Notes: generated from the sequence alone by a model not told the origin. A DNA stretch of 64,000 bases from Siminovitchia sediminis (GCF_042680885.1 NZ_JBHUEO010000019.1:39852-103851); one strand, 5' to 3'. Counted from the stretch's first letter, positions 16,751-26,176 are shown. Numbers and translations: made by a program.

Positions 16751-18367
16751 ATGTCATCTAAATTAATTCGAGGAACTTTTATATTAACGCTGGGCACAAT
16801 TTTATCCAAAGTGCTTGGCCTTCTCTATGTCATTCCTTTTTATAAAATCATCGGCGGGGCTGATCAGGCTGCGCTTTATACGTTCGGTTATGTGCCTTAT
16901 ACGATCTTTATCAGTATTGCGACGGCGGGTGTCCCGCTTGCTGTATCAAAATATATTGCGAAATATAATGCACTGGAAGAATATGCGGTTGGGCGCAAGT
17001 TATTTCGCTCGGGCATTTATGTCATGCTGGGAACAGGGGTTGTTTCCTTTCTCGCTATGTACGGGCTGGCGCCGTGGCTGGCTGAAATTGTATTAAAAGG
17101 CGCTGAATCCGAATATTCAACGGAAGATGTAGCAGCGGTCATCAGGGCTGTCAGTTTCGCCTTATTAATTATTCCGGTCATGAGTTTGATGAGGGGATTC
17201 TTTCAAGGACACCAGTCTATGGGGCCTTCAGCAGTATCAACGGTTGTAGAACAGCTGGCAAGGATTATCTTTTTGCTGTCAGGAGCTTTTATCGTTTTAT
17301 ATGTATTAAAAGGAAGTATGGTAACCGCCATCAGTGTTGCCACATTTGCGGCCTTTATCGGCGGTTTGTCCAGTTTTGCCGTTCTTTTATGGTATTGGAA
17401 GAAACGCAAGCCGGGATTGGATGAGCTTTTGCAGCACGACCGGCGTTCCATGGATGTCTCATTGCCAAATATGTATAAGGAAATCCTTATGTATGCTTTT
17501 CCATTTGTTATGGTTGGCATTGCGAATCCCTTGTATCAATTTATTGACCAAATCACGTTCACACGTGCGATGGCAGCAGCCGGAAATGCGTCAGGAGCAC
17601 TCGATGCTCTTGGAATATTAAATATGACTACACACAAGCTTGTTATTATTCCTGTTTCATTGGCAACTGCTTTCGCCTTGACCATTGTCCCTCTAGTCAC
17701 AGAATCTTTTGTGAAAAATGACAGAAGACAGATGTTTCGCCAATTGGACCAAACTTTTCAAGTACTGCTCTTTATTACGATGCCGGCGGCCATCGGCTTG
17801 TCGCTTTTGGCAGAGCCCATGTACACCATGTTTTATGAATACGACGAGTATGGAGCTCAAGTATTGCGCGCTTACGCACCTGTTGCTATTTTGTTTGCAT
17901 TATACTCAGTTACCGCTGCTATTCTTCAAGGAATCAATGAGCAGCGATTTACGATGCTGAGCCTTCTAACAGGGCTGCTGGTCAAATTGGCTGTAAATAT
18001 CCCATTGATCCGATTGTTTGCTGCGGAGGGAGCAGTATACGCCACAGCATTAGGATATGGGACAGCGATTTTCATTAACTTTATAGTCATCAAAAAATTT
18101 GCACGCTATCCATTAAAGCTTGTGTACAGAAGGACTATATTAATAGGGATTTTTAATCTGGTGATGGCGGTGCCGGTGTATCTGATATACAAAGGCCTGT
18201 TATGGTTCCTGACACCGGAATCTACGATTCAGTCCATACTCATCATCGTCATATGTGCTGGAGCAGGGGCAGTAATCTATGGATATCTTGGTCTGAAATC
18301 AGGCCTGGCAGATCGATTGTTTGGTTCCAGAGTTCAAAAAATAAAACAAAGGCTGCGGTTGGAATAA
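16751..18367 (+). CDS. murJ: Lipid II flippase MurJ (YtgP), MATE-like MOP superfamily
   Basis: This 538-residue integral membrane protein has about 14 hydrophobic segments and the polysaccharide biosynthesis/MVF-type N-terminus RGTFILTLGTILSKVLGLLY. B. subtilis YtgP is MurJ, which flips lipid II across the membrane for peptidoglycan synthesis and is redundant with Amj. Charged residues inside helices (for example near VSKYIAKYNA and GFFQGHQSM) are characteristic of the family. A GGAGAG site lies 11 bp upstream of the ATG. It is monocistronic with a terminator. Confidence 0.88.
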   Translation: MSSKLIRGTFILTLGTILSKVLGLLYVIPFYKIIGGADQAALYTFGYVPYTIFISIATAGVPLAVSKYIAKYNALEEYAVGRKLFRSGIYVMLGTGVVSFLAMYGLAPWLAEIVLKGAESEYSTEDVAAVIRAVSFALLIIPVMSLMRGFFQGHQSMGPSAVSTVVEQLARIIFLLSGAFIVLYVLKGSMVTAISVATFAAFIGGLSSFAVLLWYWKKRKPGLDELLQHDRRSMDVSLPNMYKEILMYAFPFVMVGIANPLYQFIDQITFTRAMAAAGNASGALDALGILNMTTHKLVIIPVSLATAFALTIVPLVTESFVKNDRRQMFRQLDQTFQVLLFITMPAAIGLSLLAEPMYTMFYEYDEYGAQVLRAYAPVAILFALYSVTAAILQGINEQRFTMLSLLTGLLVKLAVNIPLIRLFAAEGAVYATALGYGTAIFINFIVIKKFARYPLKLVYRRTILIGIFNLVMAVPVYLIYKGLLWFLTPESTIQSILIIVICAGAGAVIYGYLGLKSGLADRLFGSRVQKIKQRLRLE

Positions 18368-18371
18368 AAGA

Positions 18372-18403
18372 AAAAAGAGGCTGCCCAAACGGCGCCTCTT
18401 TTT
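18372..18403 (+). terminator. Terminator of murJ
   Basis: GAGGC-T-GCC pairs with GGC-GCCTC around CAAAC, followed by TTTTTCCCC. An upstream A-run may let it act on the convergent gene too. Confidence 0.75.
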
Positions 18404-18415
18404 CCCCCATGTTAC

Positions 18416-18733
18416 TTATGGAAGGTCATAATATTCTGGACGGGTGAAACCCAATTGCCTTTCGATCCTTGACACTCGCCGGTCCAATCTTTCAAACTGG
18501 TTTCTGAGTCGATCCACTTGCCGTTCAAGCTGGTCTATTCTTCTATTAATATTGCCGCCTCCGCCTCCCGGAAAGCCGGGGAATCCAGGAAAGAATTGGC
18601 CTTGCTGTCCTGTCTGAGGTTGAAAATCCATTGGCTGCATGCCTGTTGGCTGCATGCCCGTCGGAAACTGCTGCATCCCCGTTGGCATTGGCTGCATTCC
18701 TGTACCCATTGGAGGCTGTTGTCTGTAATCCAT
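18416..18733 (-). CDS. Small protein: Met/Gln/Pro/Gly-rich head, coiled-coil tail
   Basis: I do not recognise this 105-residue protein. Residues 1-45 are low-complexity, built from repeats of the type P(T/M)GMQ(P/Q), and continue into FFPGFPGFPGGGGG. Residues 60-96 (RRIDQLERQVDRLRNQFERL and on) show a heptad pattern of Arg/Leu typical of a short coiled coil. A GGAGTG site precedes the ATG. The composition recalls spore-coat-associated proteins of Bacillus, but that is inference. In-frame expansion of the 12-18 bp DNA repeats could easily change its length. Confidence 0.7.
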   Translation of the reverse strand: MDYRQQPPMGTGMQPMPTGMQQFPTGMQPTGMQPMDFQPQTGQQGQFFPGFPGFPGGGGGNINRRIDQLERQVDRLRNQFERLDRRVSRIERQLGFTRPEYYDLP

Positions 18734-18850
18734 GATATTTCACTCCATTCTTTTCATTCCTGCATCAATAGCCTATGTAAACACGGAAAAAGCGTATAGA
18801 CGATCGCCCAATTGGGTATTTTTCCAAAAAATAATCTGGGGGTAAATCCG

Positions 18851-19585
18851 TTGAGAATTGATAAATTATTGGCCAATATGGGGTACGGAAGCCGTAAAGA
18901 CGTAAAAAAGCTATTACGAAGCGGAAAAGTCACAGTGAACGGAGAATCGGTCAAGGACGGAAAGTTTCAAGTCGATCCTGTAAAAGATACCGTGCTGGCT
19001 CTTGGCGAGGAAGTCCATTATAAGGAATTTGTTTATTTTATCATGAACAAACCGCCTGGATTCATTTCGGCGACAGAAGACATACAAGAACAAACCGTTA
19101 TTGATCTGCTTGATCCAGAAGATGTTATTTTTCAGCCGTTTCCCGTCGGACGTCTTGATAAAGATACTGAAGGATTGTTGATCTTGACAAATGATGGTCA
19201 AACGGCGCATCAGCTGCTTTCACCGCAAAAGGAAGTTCCCAAAACTTATTTTGCTGTCATTAATTCAACCGTAACGGAAGAGGATAGAAAGGTATTCGAA
19301 AAGGGAGTCACTCTGAATGATGGCTATCAAACCAAGCCTGCCAATCTGGAGATCATTAAATCTGGGATCTATTCTGATGTTGAGATTACGATTACAGAAG
19401 GTAAATTTCATCAAGTTAAGCGTATGTTTGAAGCAGTCGGAAAAAAGGTGCTGTATTTAAAACGCCTCTCCATGGGGCCCATTATGCTGGATGAGACTTT
19501 GGAGGCCGGAGAATATCGAGAAATGACCGAAGAAGAAATCCAACAGATCCATTCGTATGTAAGCAGTAAAACAGAACACCGCTAA
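18851..19585 (+). CDS. 16S rRNA pseudouridine synthase, RsuA family (YtzG-like)
   Basis: This 244-residue enzyme has an N-terminal S4 RNA-binding domain (MRIDKLLANMGYGSRKDVKK) and a pseudouridine synthase domain. The catalytic aspartate is in VGRLDKDTEGLL and the family's KFHQVKRMF motif is present near residue 195. It is expected to isomerise U516 in 16S rRNA. The TTG at 18851 gives the normal family N-terminus; an upstream TTG (18812) would add 13 foreign residues. The site GGGGGT upstream is weak. Confidence 0.87.
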   Translation: MRIDKLLANMGYGSRKDVKKLLRSGKVTVNGESVKDGKFQVDPVKDTVLALGEEVHYKEFVYFIMNKPPGFISATEDIQEQTVIDLLDPEDVIFQPFPVGRLDKDTEGLLILTNDGQTAHQLLSPQKEVPKTYFAVINSTVTEEDRKVFEKGVTLNDGYQTKPANLEIIKSGIYSDVEITITEGKFHQVKRMFEAVGKKVLYLKRLSMGPIMLDETLEAGEYREMTEEEIQQIHSYVSSKTEHR

Positions 19586-19620
19586 AGAGGAAAAGCCCTG
19601 GAGAAGGCATATCCCTGCTC

Positions 19621-19939
19621 CGGGGCTTGGCTTATAAAAGTCGGGGGCTTCGAGGCGCCTCCGCTTTTCTAATGGTCTAACGACGCACAGAATGTGCCTT
19701 CAGAAGGCAGGGGCTCGAGGTTGCTCCGGTCTACCCGATGAAGGCAAAGAGAATGCCTCCTTTGGTTCGCCCCCCATCCTTGCCGCCCCTGTGCAGCCGT
19801 CTTGCGCTTTTCTTATTGTCCAGCTCCGGCGCCTAGCCCCTCGAGGTCATAAGCCAATCACAGCTGAAGGCAAAGAACGCCTTCTTCTGTGCTCGTCTTA
19901 TGCTTGTCGGGGCTGATCGAGGCGCTTCCGCTTTTCTAA
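19621..19939. repeat. Cluster of Bacillaceae intergenic repeat elements
   Basis: A nearly complete element lies at 19805-19939. Its left arm contains CCAGCTCCGGCGCCTAGCCC and GAGGTCATAAG; its right arm contains CTTATGCTTGTCGGGGCTGA and GAGGCGCTTCCGCTTTTCT. The arms are imperfect inverted copies, so the element can fold into a long hairpin. A right-end fragment lies at 19631-19672, and the stretch between is a degenerate relative. I remember this family as common between genes in Bacillus and Geobacillus genomes. No protein is encoded. Confidence 0.7.
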
Positions 19940-20161
19940 CTACGACGTAATTTTCACTTTTTTATCGGTTGTTGTCCACTTCCCGCGACGCGGGCTGCTA
20001 ATCAGGTCATTGTATTCTAACACATTCAAATCCCTTTGAATGGTGCGAGGTGTACTTCCGAATGCGTCTGCCAATTCCCGTGTGGAAACTGTACCATTTT
20101 CCCGGATGTATAAGTATACATCTTTAATTCTGGTAAGCATTCTGTCTGTTGATGGTTTCAA
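19940..20161 (-). CDS. ytzE: Small DeoR-type helix-turn-helix protein (YtzE-like)
   Basis: This 73-residue protein consists almost entirely of a DeoR-family winged HTH, with the pattern VSTRELADAFGSTPRTIQRD and LISSPRRGKW as the wing. It lacks a ligand-binding sugar-phosphate sensor domain, which is normal for YtzE. TTG is the likely start, after GAGGGAGTGG. Its targets are unknown. The repeat cluster begins right at its 3' end. Confidence 0.82.
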   Translation of the reverse strand: MKPSTDRMLTRIKDVYLYIRENGTVSTRELADAFGSTPRTIQRDLNVLEYNDLISSPRRGKWTTTDKKVKITS

Positions 20162-20461
20162 AAAACCACTCCCTCATCTTAAATTTCCTTGGCAGAAGGT
20201 GCGGACAGCTATGCCTGTTGCTTTGGATTTGTATAAAGTTGAAGGACAACTCCTTTACATCGTATGGTAGACATCACCGATAGCAAAACTTAATTGTCAG
20301 ACACTTCTATTTTAACTTATTTATTTGGATAAAGAAAGCTTTATAAGCGGCTTGGAAAGATTTGTCGGTTGCCAGCCAGTATTCCCTCTATAAGAAAAAC
20401 TGAAACCTTTGCAATGCCTGCCCGTAGGGAATAGTGTTAAGCAGAAAGGAATGAATTCGCT
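20162..20461. other. Intergenic region ytzE-ythP
   Basis: These 300 bp separate divergent genes. I see no reading frame with a ribosome site and no strong hairpin. The region should hold the promoters of ytzE and of the ythPQ operon, but no clear consensus stands out. Confidence 0.4.
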
Positions 20462-21166
20462 ATGTCACTACTCACGGTCGATATAAAGGAAGCCGGCTAT
20501 AAAAATAAGGAACCTGCCATCTCAAATGTACACTTTGCTTTGGAACAGGCAAGCCTGACTGGAATGATCGGAGCCAATGGAGCAGGAAAAAGTACGACCA
20601 TTAAAGCAATTTTAGGAGAATTGCCTTTCCTGGAAGGAACGATCGAAATGGAAGAAGGGACAGCCTATTCATATATACCCGAAAGGCCAGTGTATTATGA
20701 TGAACTGACTTTATGGGAGCATTTTGAGTTTGTTGGAGCAGTTGAACAGCTGGGGGAGGGGCATCTAAACTATGCCCGAGAATTATTGAAAAAGTTCCGT
20801 CTTTATGAACGGATGCATGAATTCCCGGGAACGTTCTCCAAAGGAATGCAGCAAAAGGGAATGATCGCACTTGCATTATTTACGGGACCCCGGTTGTTAA
20901 TCATTGACGAACCATTCATGGGACTGGATCCTTCTTCCACCCGAATGCTGCTTGAATTATTAGATGAAGAAAAGAATAAGGGGACCGGGATTCTCATGTG
21001 TACGCATATATTGGATACCGCCCAGCGGATATGCGACTCATTCATCGTCATCGAGCGTGGAACGGTGAAGGCAGCCGGAAACTTGTCAGAGGTACTCACC
21101 CAATGCGGCGCCGGCGATGGAAGTTTGTATTCCTGCATTACAACAGAGGATGAGCTCAATGACTAG
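20462..21166 (+). CDS. ythP: ABC transporter ATP-binding protein (YthP, EcsA-like)
   Basis: This 234-residue ATPase has Walker A GANGAGKST (about residues 37-45), a signature loop FSKGMQQKG in place of the canonical LSGGQ, and Walker B LLIIDEPFMGLD. It also has an H-loop in CTHILDTA. It resembles EcsA-type subunits. It overlaps the next gene by 8 bp, so subunits are probably coupled. The B. subtilis YthPQ transporter has no established substrate; related EcsAB affects regulated proteolysis and secretion. Confidence 0.87.
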   Translation: MSLLTVDIKEAGYKNKEPAISNVHFALEQASLTGMIGANGAGKSTTIKAILGELPFLEGTIEMEEGTAYSYIPERPVYYDELTLWEHFEFVGAVEQLGEGHLNYARELLKKFRLYERMHEFPGTFSKGMQQKGMIALALFTGPRLLIIDEPFMGLDPSSTRMLLELLDEEKNKGTGILMCTHILDTAQRICDSFIVIERGTVKAAGNLSEVLTQCGAGDGSLYSCITTEDELND

Positions 21167-22334
21167 CCGCCAGCTGCTTTTTCGAAGAATCAGGGAAAAC
21201 TGGCATTTTCAATACTCTGTACTAAAGTCTGTTGTAGACTGGACCGTTCTAGTTTACCTTGTATTGCCCGCTGTTGGTATTTCTTTCTTTATTTACAGGT
21301 CCTGGTGGATAGAGGCGCCAGGCTGGATAGAATCTGTTCCTTTCGGACTGTTTTTTTCGATTTGTTTCTTTTTATTGTGGGGAAGTACCTTCCAAACCTA
21401 TATCAGAGAAGCCGACAATGTTTTTTTGCGAAAACAAGAGCGGCTTATGCTTCGCATGAAGCAGGGTGGAATAGTCCTATCCTCGATGACAGCTATTCTT
21501 TCAGGAGGATTCTTATCAGCACTTATAGCCCCTTTTTGGATGTTGCATTACGGATACACAGGTACCGATCTGGCGCTGTTTCTCAGTCTATGGGTCTCTT
21601 TAAAATGGATGATCATGGGGATCAACAGCAGGATGAATGTTCAGCTGAGTGGGTGGAGGAGTTTCATCAGAGGGATTCCTGTTGCTGCTTTTGCTGCATG
21701 TATTTGGTGGGGAAGCTATCATGCGTTTCTGTCAGGCAGCTTGATCTCTATGTTTTCCATTGTCTTGTTTAATACACTGGTCTCTATGTTGTTCGTTAGG
21801 AAACGATTTACCTCGATACATACTTTTGAGCAGGATCTGTCCATTGATCAAAAGGTAAAATATAAGTATACGGAATTCATTTTCGGGTTATCTATGGACA
21901 TGGAAAAACTCCCAAAGCCAAAACCGGTTCGCAGGAGTCCCAGACTTTACTCCCGATCCAATCGGATTTTCTCCAGGCGTACCGAAAAAAATGCCTTCTT
22001 GGAACTGTTTATTAAAGTCACGGTCCGTGATACTCAATATATCAGGGGCTATTTGCAAATACTGGGTGTTACATCGGCAGCCATTGTTTTTATACCGCCA
22101 TTCTGGTTAAAGCTAACAATAGTGATCTCGGGGTATTTTTTTCTGATGATCTGGATAGGCATTGTTTGGTATAGGGTGGCGGGCAGCCATCCTTTTACTA
22201 AAAAATACACGGAAAATTACGGCTATGCGAAAGCTAAACGGCTGGTGACCATCATCCTCTCCATCCCCTATATTTTTATCAGCGGAGCGTACATTGTAAT
22301 GTTCCAGTCTCTTTCCCTTTTTTTAGCCGGATAA
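21159..22334 (+). CDS. ythQ: ABC transporter permease (YthQ, EcsB-like)
   Basis: This 391-residue membrane protein has roughly eight hydrophobic segments arranged as in EcsB family permeases, with a central cytoplasmic stretch rich in Lys/Arg (around 240-280, including EKLPKPKPVRR). The start at ATG 21159 overlaps the end of ythP and follows GAGGATG; an earlier reading from 21117 is unlikely. It should pair with YthP as the membrane half of an exporter. Confidence 0.82.
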   Translation: MTSRQLLFRRIRENWHFQYSVLKSVVDWTVLVYLVLPAVGISFFIYRSWWIEAPGWIESVPFGLFFSICFFLLWGSTFQTYIREADNVFLRKQERLMLRMKQGGIVLSSMTAILSGGFLSALIAPFWMLHYGYTGTDLALFLSLWVSLKWMIMGINSRMNVQLSGWRSFIRGIPVAAFAACIWWGSYHAFLSGSLISMFSIVLFNTLVSMLFVRKRFTSIHTFEQDLSIDQKVKYKYTEFIFGLSMDMEKLPKPKPVRRSPRLYSRSNRIFSRRTEKNAFLELFIKVTVRDTQYIRGYLQILGVTSAAIVFIPPFWLKLTIVISGYFFLMIWIGIVWYRVAGSHPFTKKYTENYGYAKAKRLVTIILSIPYIFISGAYIVMFQSLSLFLAG

Positions 22335-22382
22335 ATCGTTGTACAATAAGAACATTGACAATAGTCCAAAGGAGTATTAAAC

Positions 22383-23804
22383 ATGGCAAAAATCGACTGG
22401 AAACAAGAAGTGCATAAACGAAAGAATGAATTAATCCAAGATTTACAAGGATTGCTTCGCATTCGCAGTGTTTTGAATGAAACGAATGCAACCGAAGAAG
22501 CCCCTTTGGGGACCGGAGTAAAAAAAGCGCTGGAGTACTTGCTCGATCTGGGAAAAAGAGACGGGTTTCTGATTAAGAATGTAGGTAACCTTGCCGGTCA
22601 TCTTGAAATGGGCTCCGGTGACGGGCTGATTGCAGCCCTTTGCCATGTGGATGTTGTTCCGGAAGGAGATGGCTGGATTGTTGATCCATTTGGCGGTGAG
22701 ATCAGAGAGGGAAGAATATACGGCAGAGGAGCGATTGATGATAAAGGGCCTACCATAGCTGCATATTATGGGATGAAAATTGTAAGAGATCTTGGCCTGC
22801 CTATTGATAAGCGTATCCGGTTAATTATTGGGACAGATGAGGAAAGCAAATGGCGATGTGTCAATCATTATTTTGAGAATGAAGAAATGCCTGATAGGGG
22901 ATTTGCCCCTGACGCAGACTTTCCGGTTATCCATGCAGAAAAGGGAATAGCTGACTTTGACTTAAAACAAAATCGTAATTCTTTAAGAGAAAAAGGGGCG
23001 AAAATTACGCTTATTTCCTTTTTTTCAGGCAGACGTTATAATATGGTTCCAGATTACGCACGGGCAGTATTGGACATCCAGCAGGAACAAACTGAGATTC
23101 TCCAGCAGTTTAACGACTTTATCTATCGTCAGGAATTAACCGGGAGATATTATGTAGAAAGCGGCTATGTTGTACTGGAACTTGAAGGAATATCTGCCCA
23201 TGGAATGGAACCGGATCACGGAAAAAACGCCGGGCTGCTTCTTGCAGGTTTTCTGTCGACCATTAAAATAGATCGGAAAGGAATGGAATTTATTAAAGCA
23301 GCTGTTCACTTTTTTTTGGGTGATTCAAGAGGAAGGGCGCTGGGCGTACAACATAAAGATGAGCAGATGGGGGATGTCACGATTAATGTAGGCATCATGA
23401 CGTATAACGATGAAGACGGCGGTCGTTTTGGTTTAAATATGAGGTATCCTGCATCCTTCTCCTTGGATGAGGGGATGGAGAAAATTATGAGGGCAGCAGA
23501 AGAATTTCATTTCCAGGTGTCGGATATTTCAAACTTAAAGCCGCATTATGTACCGGCCGATGACATACTAATACAAAAACTGGTGAAAGTCTATGAACAG
23601 CAGACAAACGAAAAGGCAGAATTGCTCGCCATCAGCGGAGGAACATATGCACGTTCCTTACAATCGGGCGTTGCTTTTGGTGCTTTGTTTCCCGGCAGGC
23701 CGGATGTGGCCCATCAAAAAGATGAATATATGGAATTAGAGGATTTGCTTAGGGCTGCGGCATTATATGCCCAGGCATTTTACGAGCTTGCTCTAGATGA
23801 ATAA
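22383..23804 (+). CDS. pepV: Dipeptidase PepV (YtjP), M20 family
   Basis: This 473-residue zinc aminodipeptidase has a catalytic domain split by a lid/dimerisation insert. Metal-site motifs: CHVDVVPEGDGW, GRGAIDDKGP with the bridging Asp, and GTDEESKWR with the general-base Glu. A later His is in GISAHGMEPDHG. It releases amino acids from dipeptides in the cytosol. The ATG follows AAAGGAG. It precedes dat with an 18-bp gap, so co-transcription is likely; the order pepV-dat matches B. subtilis. Confidence 0.92.
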   Translation: MAKIDWKQEVHKRKNELIQDLQGLLRIRSVLNETNATEEAPLGTGVKKALEYLLDLGKRDGFLIKNVGNLAGHLEMGSGDGLIAALCHVDVVPEGDGWIVDPFGGEIREGRIYGRGAIDDKGPTIAAYYGMKIVRDLGLPIDKRIRLIIGTDEESKWRCVNHYFENEEMPDRGFAPDADFPVIHAEKGIADFDLKQNRNSLREKGAKITLISFFSGRRYNMVPDYARAVLDIQQEQTEILQQFNDFIYRQELTGRYYVESGYVVLELEGISAHGMEPDHGKNAGLLLAGFLSTIKIDRKGMEFIKAAVHFFLGDSRGRALGVQHKDEQMGDVTINVGIMTYNDEDGGRFGLNMRYPASFSLDEGMEKIMRAAEEFHFQVSDISNLKPHYVPADDILIQKLVKVYEQQTNEKAELLAISGGTYARSLQSGVAFGALFPGRPDVAHQKDEYMELEDLLRAAALYAQAFYELALDE

Positions 23805-23821
23805 AACAGGAGGAAGAAGAT

Positions 23822-24685
23822 ATGGGGAAGATCATTTTAGGTGATCAACTTATGGAACGATCTGTTATCGGCATTGATCTGGAAGATCGGGGATATCAAT
23901 TTGGTGACGGTGTTTACGAAGTCATCCGGGTATACGAAGGAAAGCTTTTTACCATGAAGGAACATATCGGCCGGCTATATCAAAGTGCAAAAAAAATAAA
24001 AATAACCATCCCTTTGGCACCTGAGCAGATGATGGACCTTGTTGAAAAGCTTGTCGCAGAAAATAAAGTTTATGATGGCTCCGTCTATATGCAAGTAACC
24101 CGAGGGGCTGCACCGCGGACACACATGTTTCCGACTCCTGAAAGTAAGACGAAGCCAGTATTTACGGCTTATACAAATGAAGTAGCCAGACCCGGGAATT
24201 TAATGAAACACGGGGTGAAAGCTGTCACGGCAGAAGATATCCGCTGGCTGCGCTGCGATATTAAAAGCCTGAATTTGCTTCCGAATGTTTTAGCCAAGCA
24301 GGAAGCAGCTGAAGCCGGATGCTACGAAGCCATATTGCACCGCTCCGGCACTGTGACGGAAGGCTCATCTTCCAATGTGTACATTGTAAATAGAGGTGAA
24401 GTCCGCACGCACCCTGCCAACCATTTTATTTTGAACGGTATTACCAGGCAGGAATTGCAAAAGCTTTGTATAGAGAACAGCATTCCGTTTGTTGAAAGAG
24501 CATTTACTTTGGAAGATTTATTCCAGGCAGATGAGGTTTTCATTACAAGTACGACATCTGAAATAATGCCAATTGTTGAGATTGACGGAAAGACAGTCGG
24601 AAATGGCACACCTGGACAAATGGTTCGGATGTTACAAACGCTATTTGAACAAAGAATTATTGCGGAATCAAAAGCACATATGTAA
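23822..24685 (+). CDS. dat: D-amino-acid transaminase
   Basis: Dat interconverts D-alanine plus 2-oxoglutarate with pyruvate and D-glutamate, supplying D-Glu for peptidoglycan. The 287-residue fold-type IV PLP enzyme shows the Schiff-base lysine in DIKSLNLLPNVLAKQ. The cofactor phosphate-binding region TEGSSSNVYIV and C-terminal STTSEIMPI are also present. AGGAGGAAG precedes the ATG. It lies between pepV and thpR in what looks like one operon. Confidence 0.94.
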   Translation: MGKIILGDQLMERSVIGIDLEDRGYQFGDGVYEVIRVYEGKLFTMKEHIGRLYQSAKKIKITIPLAPEQMMDLVEKLVAENKVYDGSVYMQVTRGAAPRTHMFPTPESKTKPVFTAYTNEVARPGNLMKHGVKAVTAEDIRWLRCDIKSLNLLPNVLAKQEAAEAGCYEAILHRSGTVTEGSSSNVYIVNRGEVRTHPANHFILNGITRQELQKLCIENSIPFVERAFTLEDLFQADEVFITSTTSEIMPIVEIDGKTVGNGTPGQMVRMLQTLFEQRIIAESKAHM

Positions 24686-24699
24686 AGGAGCCCTGTTCC

Positions 24700-25263
24700 A
24701 TGGACACAAGCCACTATTTTTTTGCGCTATCCTTGCCAAATGAAGTGAAAGACCCATTATGGGAGATCAGCCAACAAGCCAAAGAAATATTTCCTTTTAA
24801 AAGTTGGGTTCACCATGCTGATTATCACATCACATTAGCTTTTTTGGGTAAGGCAGAACAACACATGCTGGCTGATGCTGTTTCCCATGTAAGAGAATCT
24901 TTACAAGGGGTGCCATCCTTTCAACTGAGCCTAAACCATGCAGGGACATTCGGACGTCAAGATGCACCAAGAATTCTCTGGGTCAATACAAAAGATAGTG
25001 CATCTCTAAGGCGTGTACGTGATCATGTTTATACGGCATGCGGAAAAGCCGGATTTCAACTGGAAACAAGGCCGTTTAAACCGCATATTACCATTGCCAG
25101 AAGCTGGGTGAGTGAAAGGAAATTTCAGATGAAGGCTCTCGAAGAAAGTGTTTTCTCGTGCTTGCCTGATACTGTTTTTTCCATCAAAGAGGTGGTACTT
25201 TACCGAACTCACCCGCAAAAGTTACCAAAGTATGAAAAAGCCGAGTGTTTTCCGCTCGTATAG
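24700..25263 (+). CDS. thpR: RNA 2',3'-cyclic phosphodiesterase (ThpR/YtlP)
   Basis: This 187-residue 2H phosphoesterase carries the two histidine motifs YHITLAFLG (about residue 45) and PHITIAR (about 127), spaced as in the LigT/ThpR family. Such enzymes open 2',3'-cyclic phosphates on RNA ends. AAAGGAGCC precedes the ATG. It follows dat by 14 bp. Confidence 0.9.
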   Translation: MDTSHYFFALSLPNEVKDPLWEISQQAKEIFPFKSWVHHADYHITLAFLGKAEQHMLADAVSHVRESLQGVPSFQLSLNHAGTFGRQDAPRILWVNTKDSASLRRVRDHVYTACGKAGFQLETRPFKPHITIARSWVSERKFQMKALEESVFSCLPDTVFSIKEVVLYRTHPQKLPKYEKAECFPLV

Positions 25264-25288
25264 AAAAAGAGAGGTTGCATAAAGGAAA

Positions 25289-26038
25289 ATGGCGCAGCTC
25301 ATTAAATTGAATGATTATATTTCTCGATATGAAGTTGATTTATCCCACTACACCTCATTATTTGTAAGACTGAAAAAAAGGCGATGGGACTCTATACTGG
25401 ACTCAACGGCCAACGTACTTGAACGAAATGAGCTGAAACAGGCATTTCTGGATCAGCTCTTTGTTTCGCAAATTAAATGGGCTAGCTCAACTGTATTTAA
25501 GAAGTCCTATCCCCATTCAGGCATATATTCAGATTCGCGCCTTCGGAAACTTGTTCAGCGATTTCCGGATTCATTTATGCTGATGTATACTCCTGTAATG
25601 CAGCTGAAAAAAGCCAGAATACAGCTTGATGTTTATATGCTCCTTCCTTCCAAGCTGGTCTGTATGGTGTTTTTGGAGGATGGAGAAGAGGCTCTATATA
25701 TCGGGACACATGAACATTTCTGGAAGAAGAGTTATAGAAATAAAGAAGAGAAAGTTCTTAATCCGGTCTTGCCGCTTCGGAGAATGGAAAATATAGCAGC
25801 CCAGATTTTCCGGGCCAGAGGCATTGAATGGCCTATTGAAAAAATCATAGTTTCAGAGAACAGCTATATTACCTATCCTGATGTTCCAGCTGACATTCGG
25901 ATTGTAGACAGACAACATTATGAGGCATGGATTCAAGAACTGCGGTCGTATCATTCCCCGATGAAGCTTATGCAATTTAAGGCTGCCAAAGCATTGCTCG
26001 AACAATGCGTAAAGACAAGCGCAAAGAGATCCGACTGA
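25289..26038 (+). CDS. Uncharacterised protein, YtlQ-like
   Basis: This 249-residue soluble protein starts at an ATG after an AGAGAGGTT site, 25 bp downstream of thpR. I assign it by position (ytlP-ytlQ order in B. subtilis) and length rather than by a known motif. It is rich in Lys/Arg and aromatics, with SHYTSLFVRLKKRRWD near the start and ENSYITYPDVP later. No membrane segment or clear catalytic signature is seen. It ends the pepV-dat-thpR run; a terminator lies 90 bp on. Confidence 0.7.
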   Translation: MAQLIKLNDYISRYEVDLSHYTSLFVRLKKRRWDSILDSTANVLERNELKQAFLDQLFVSQIKWASSTVFKKSYPHSGIYSDSRLRKLVQRFPDSFMLMYTPVMQLKKARIQLDVYMLLPSKLVCMVFLEDGEEALYIGTHEHFWKKSYRNKEEKVLNPVLPLRRMENIAAQIFRARGIEWPIEKIIVSENSYITYPDVPADIRIVDRQHYEAWIQELRSYHSPMKLMQFKAAKALLEQCVKTSAKRSD

Positions 26039-26128
26039 CAATAGTTAAGAAATGTACCGGAAAAACAAGTAACCAAGGATTGGGTCTTGACGAAAAAAGT
26101 CGGTTCGCGGTAAACTTTAAGGAAGGAT

Positions 26129-26176
26129 GGCTATTGTTGTATTCTCGTATATCCAATAGCTGTCTTTTTTCTTTCT
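26129..26176 (+). terminator. Terminator after the YtlQ-like gene
   Basis: GGCTATTG and CAATAGCT pair around a loop of about 17 nt, followed by TTTTTTCTTTCT. Confidence 0.65.

Noticed and set aside
18546..18743. 65-codon frame overlapping the GMQP protein
   Set aside because: It is another frame of the same repetitive DNA and lacks a ribosome site.
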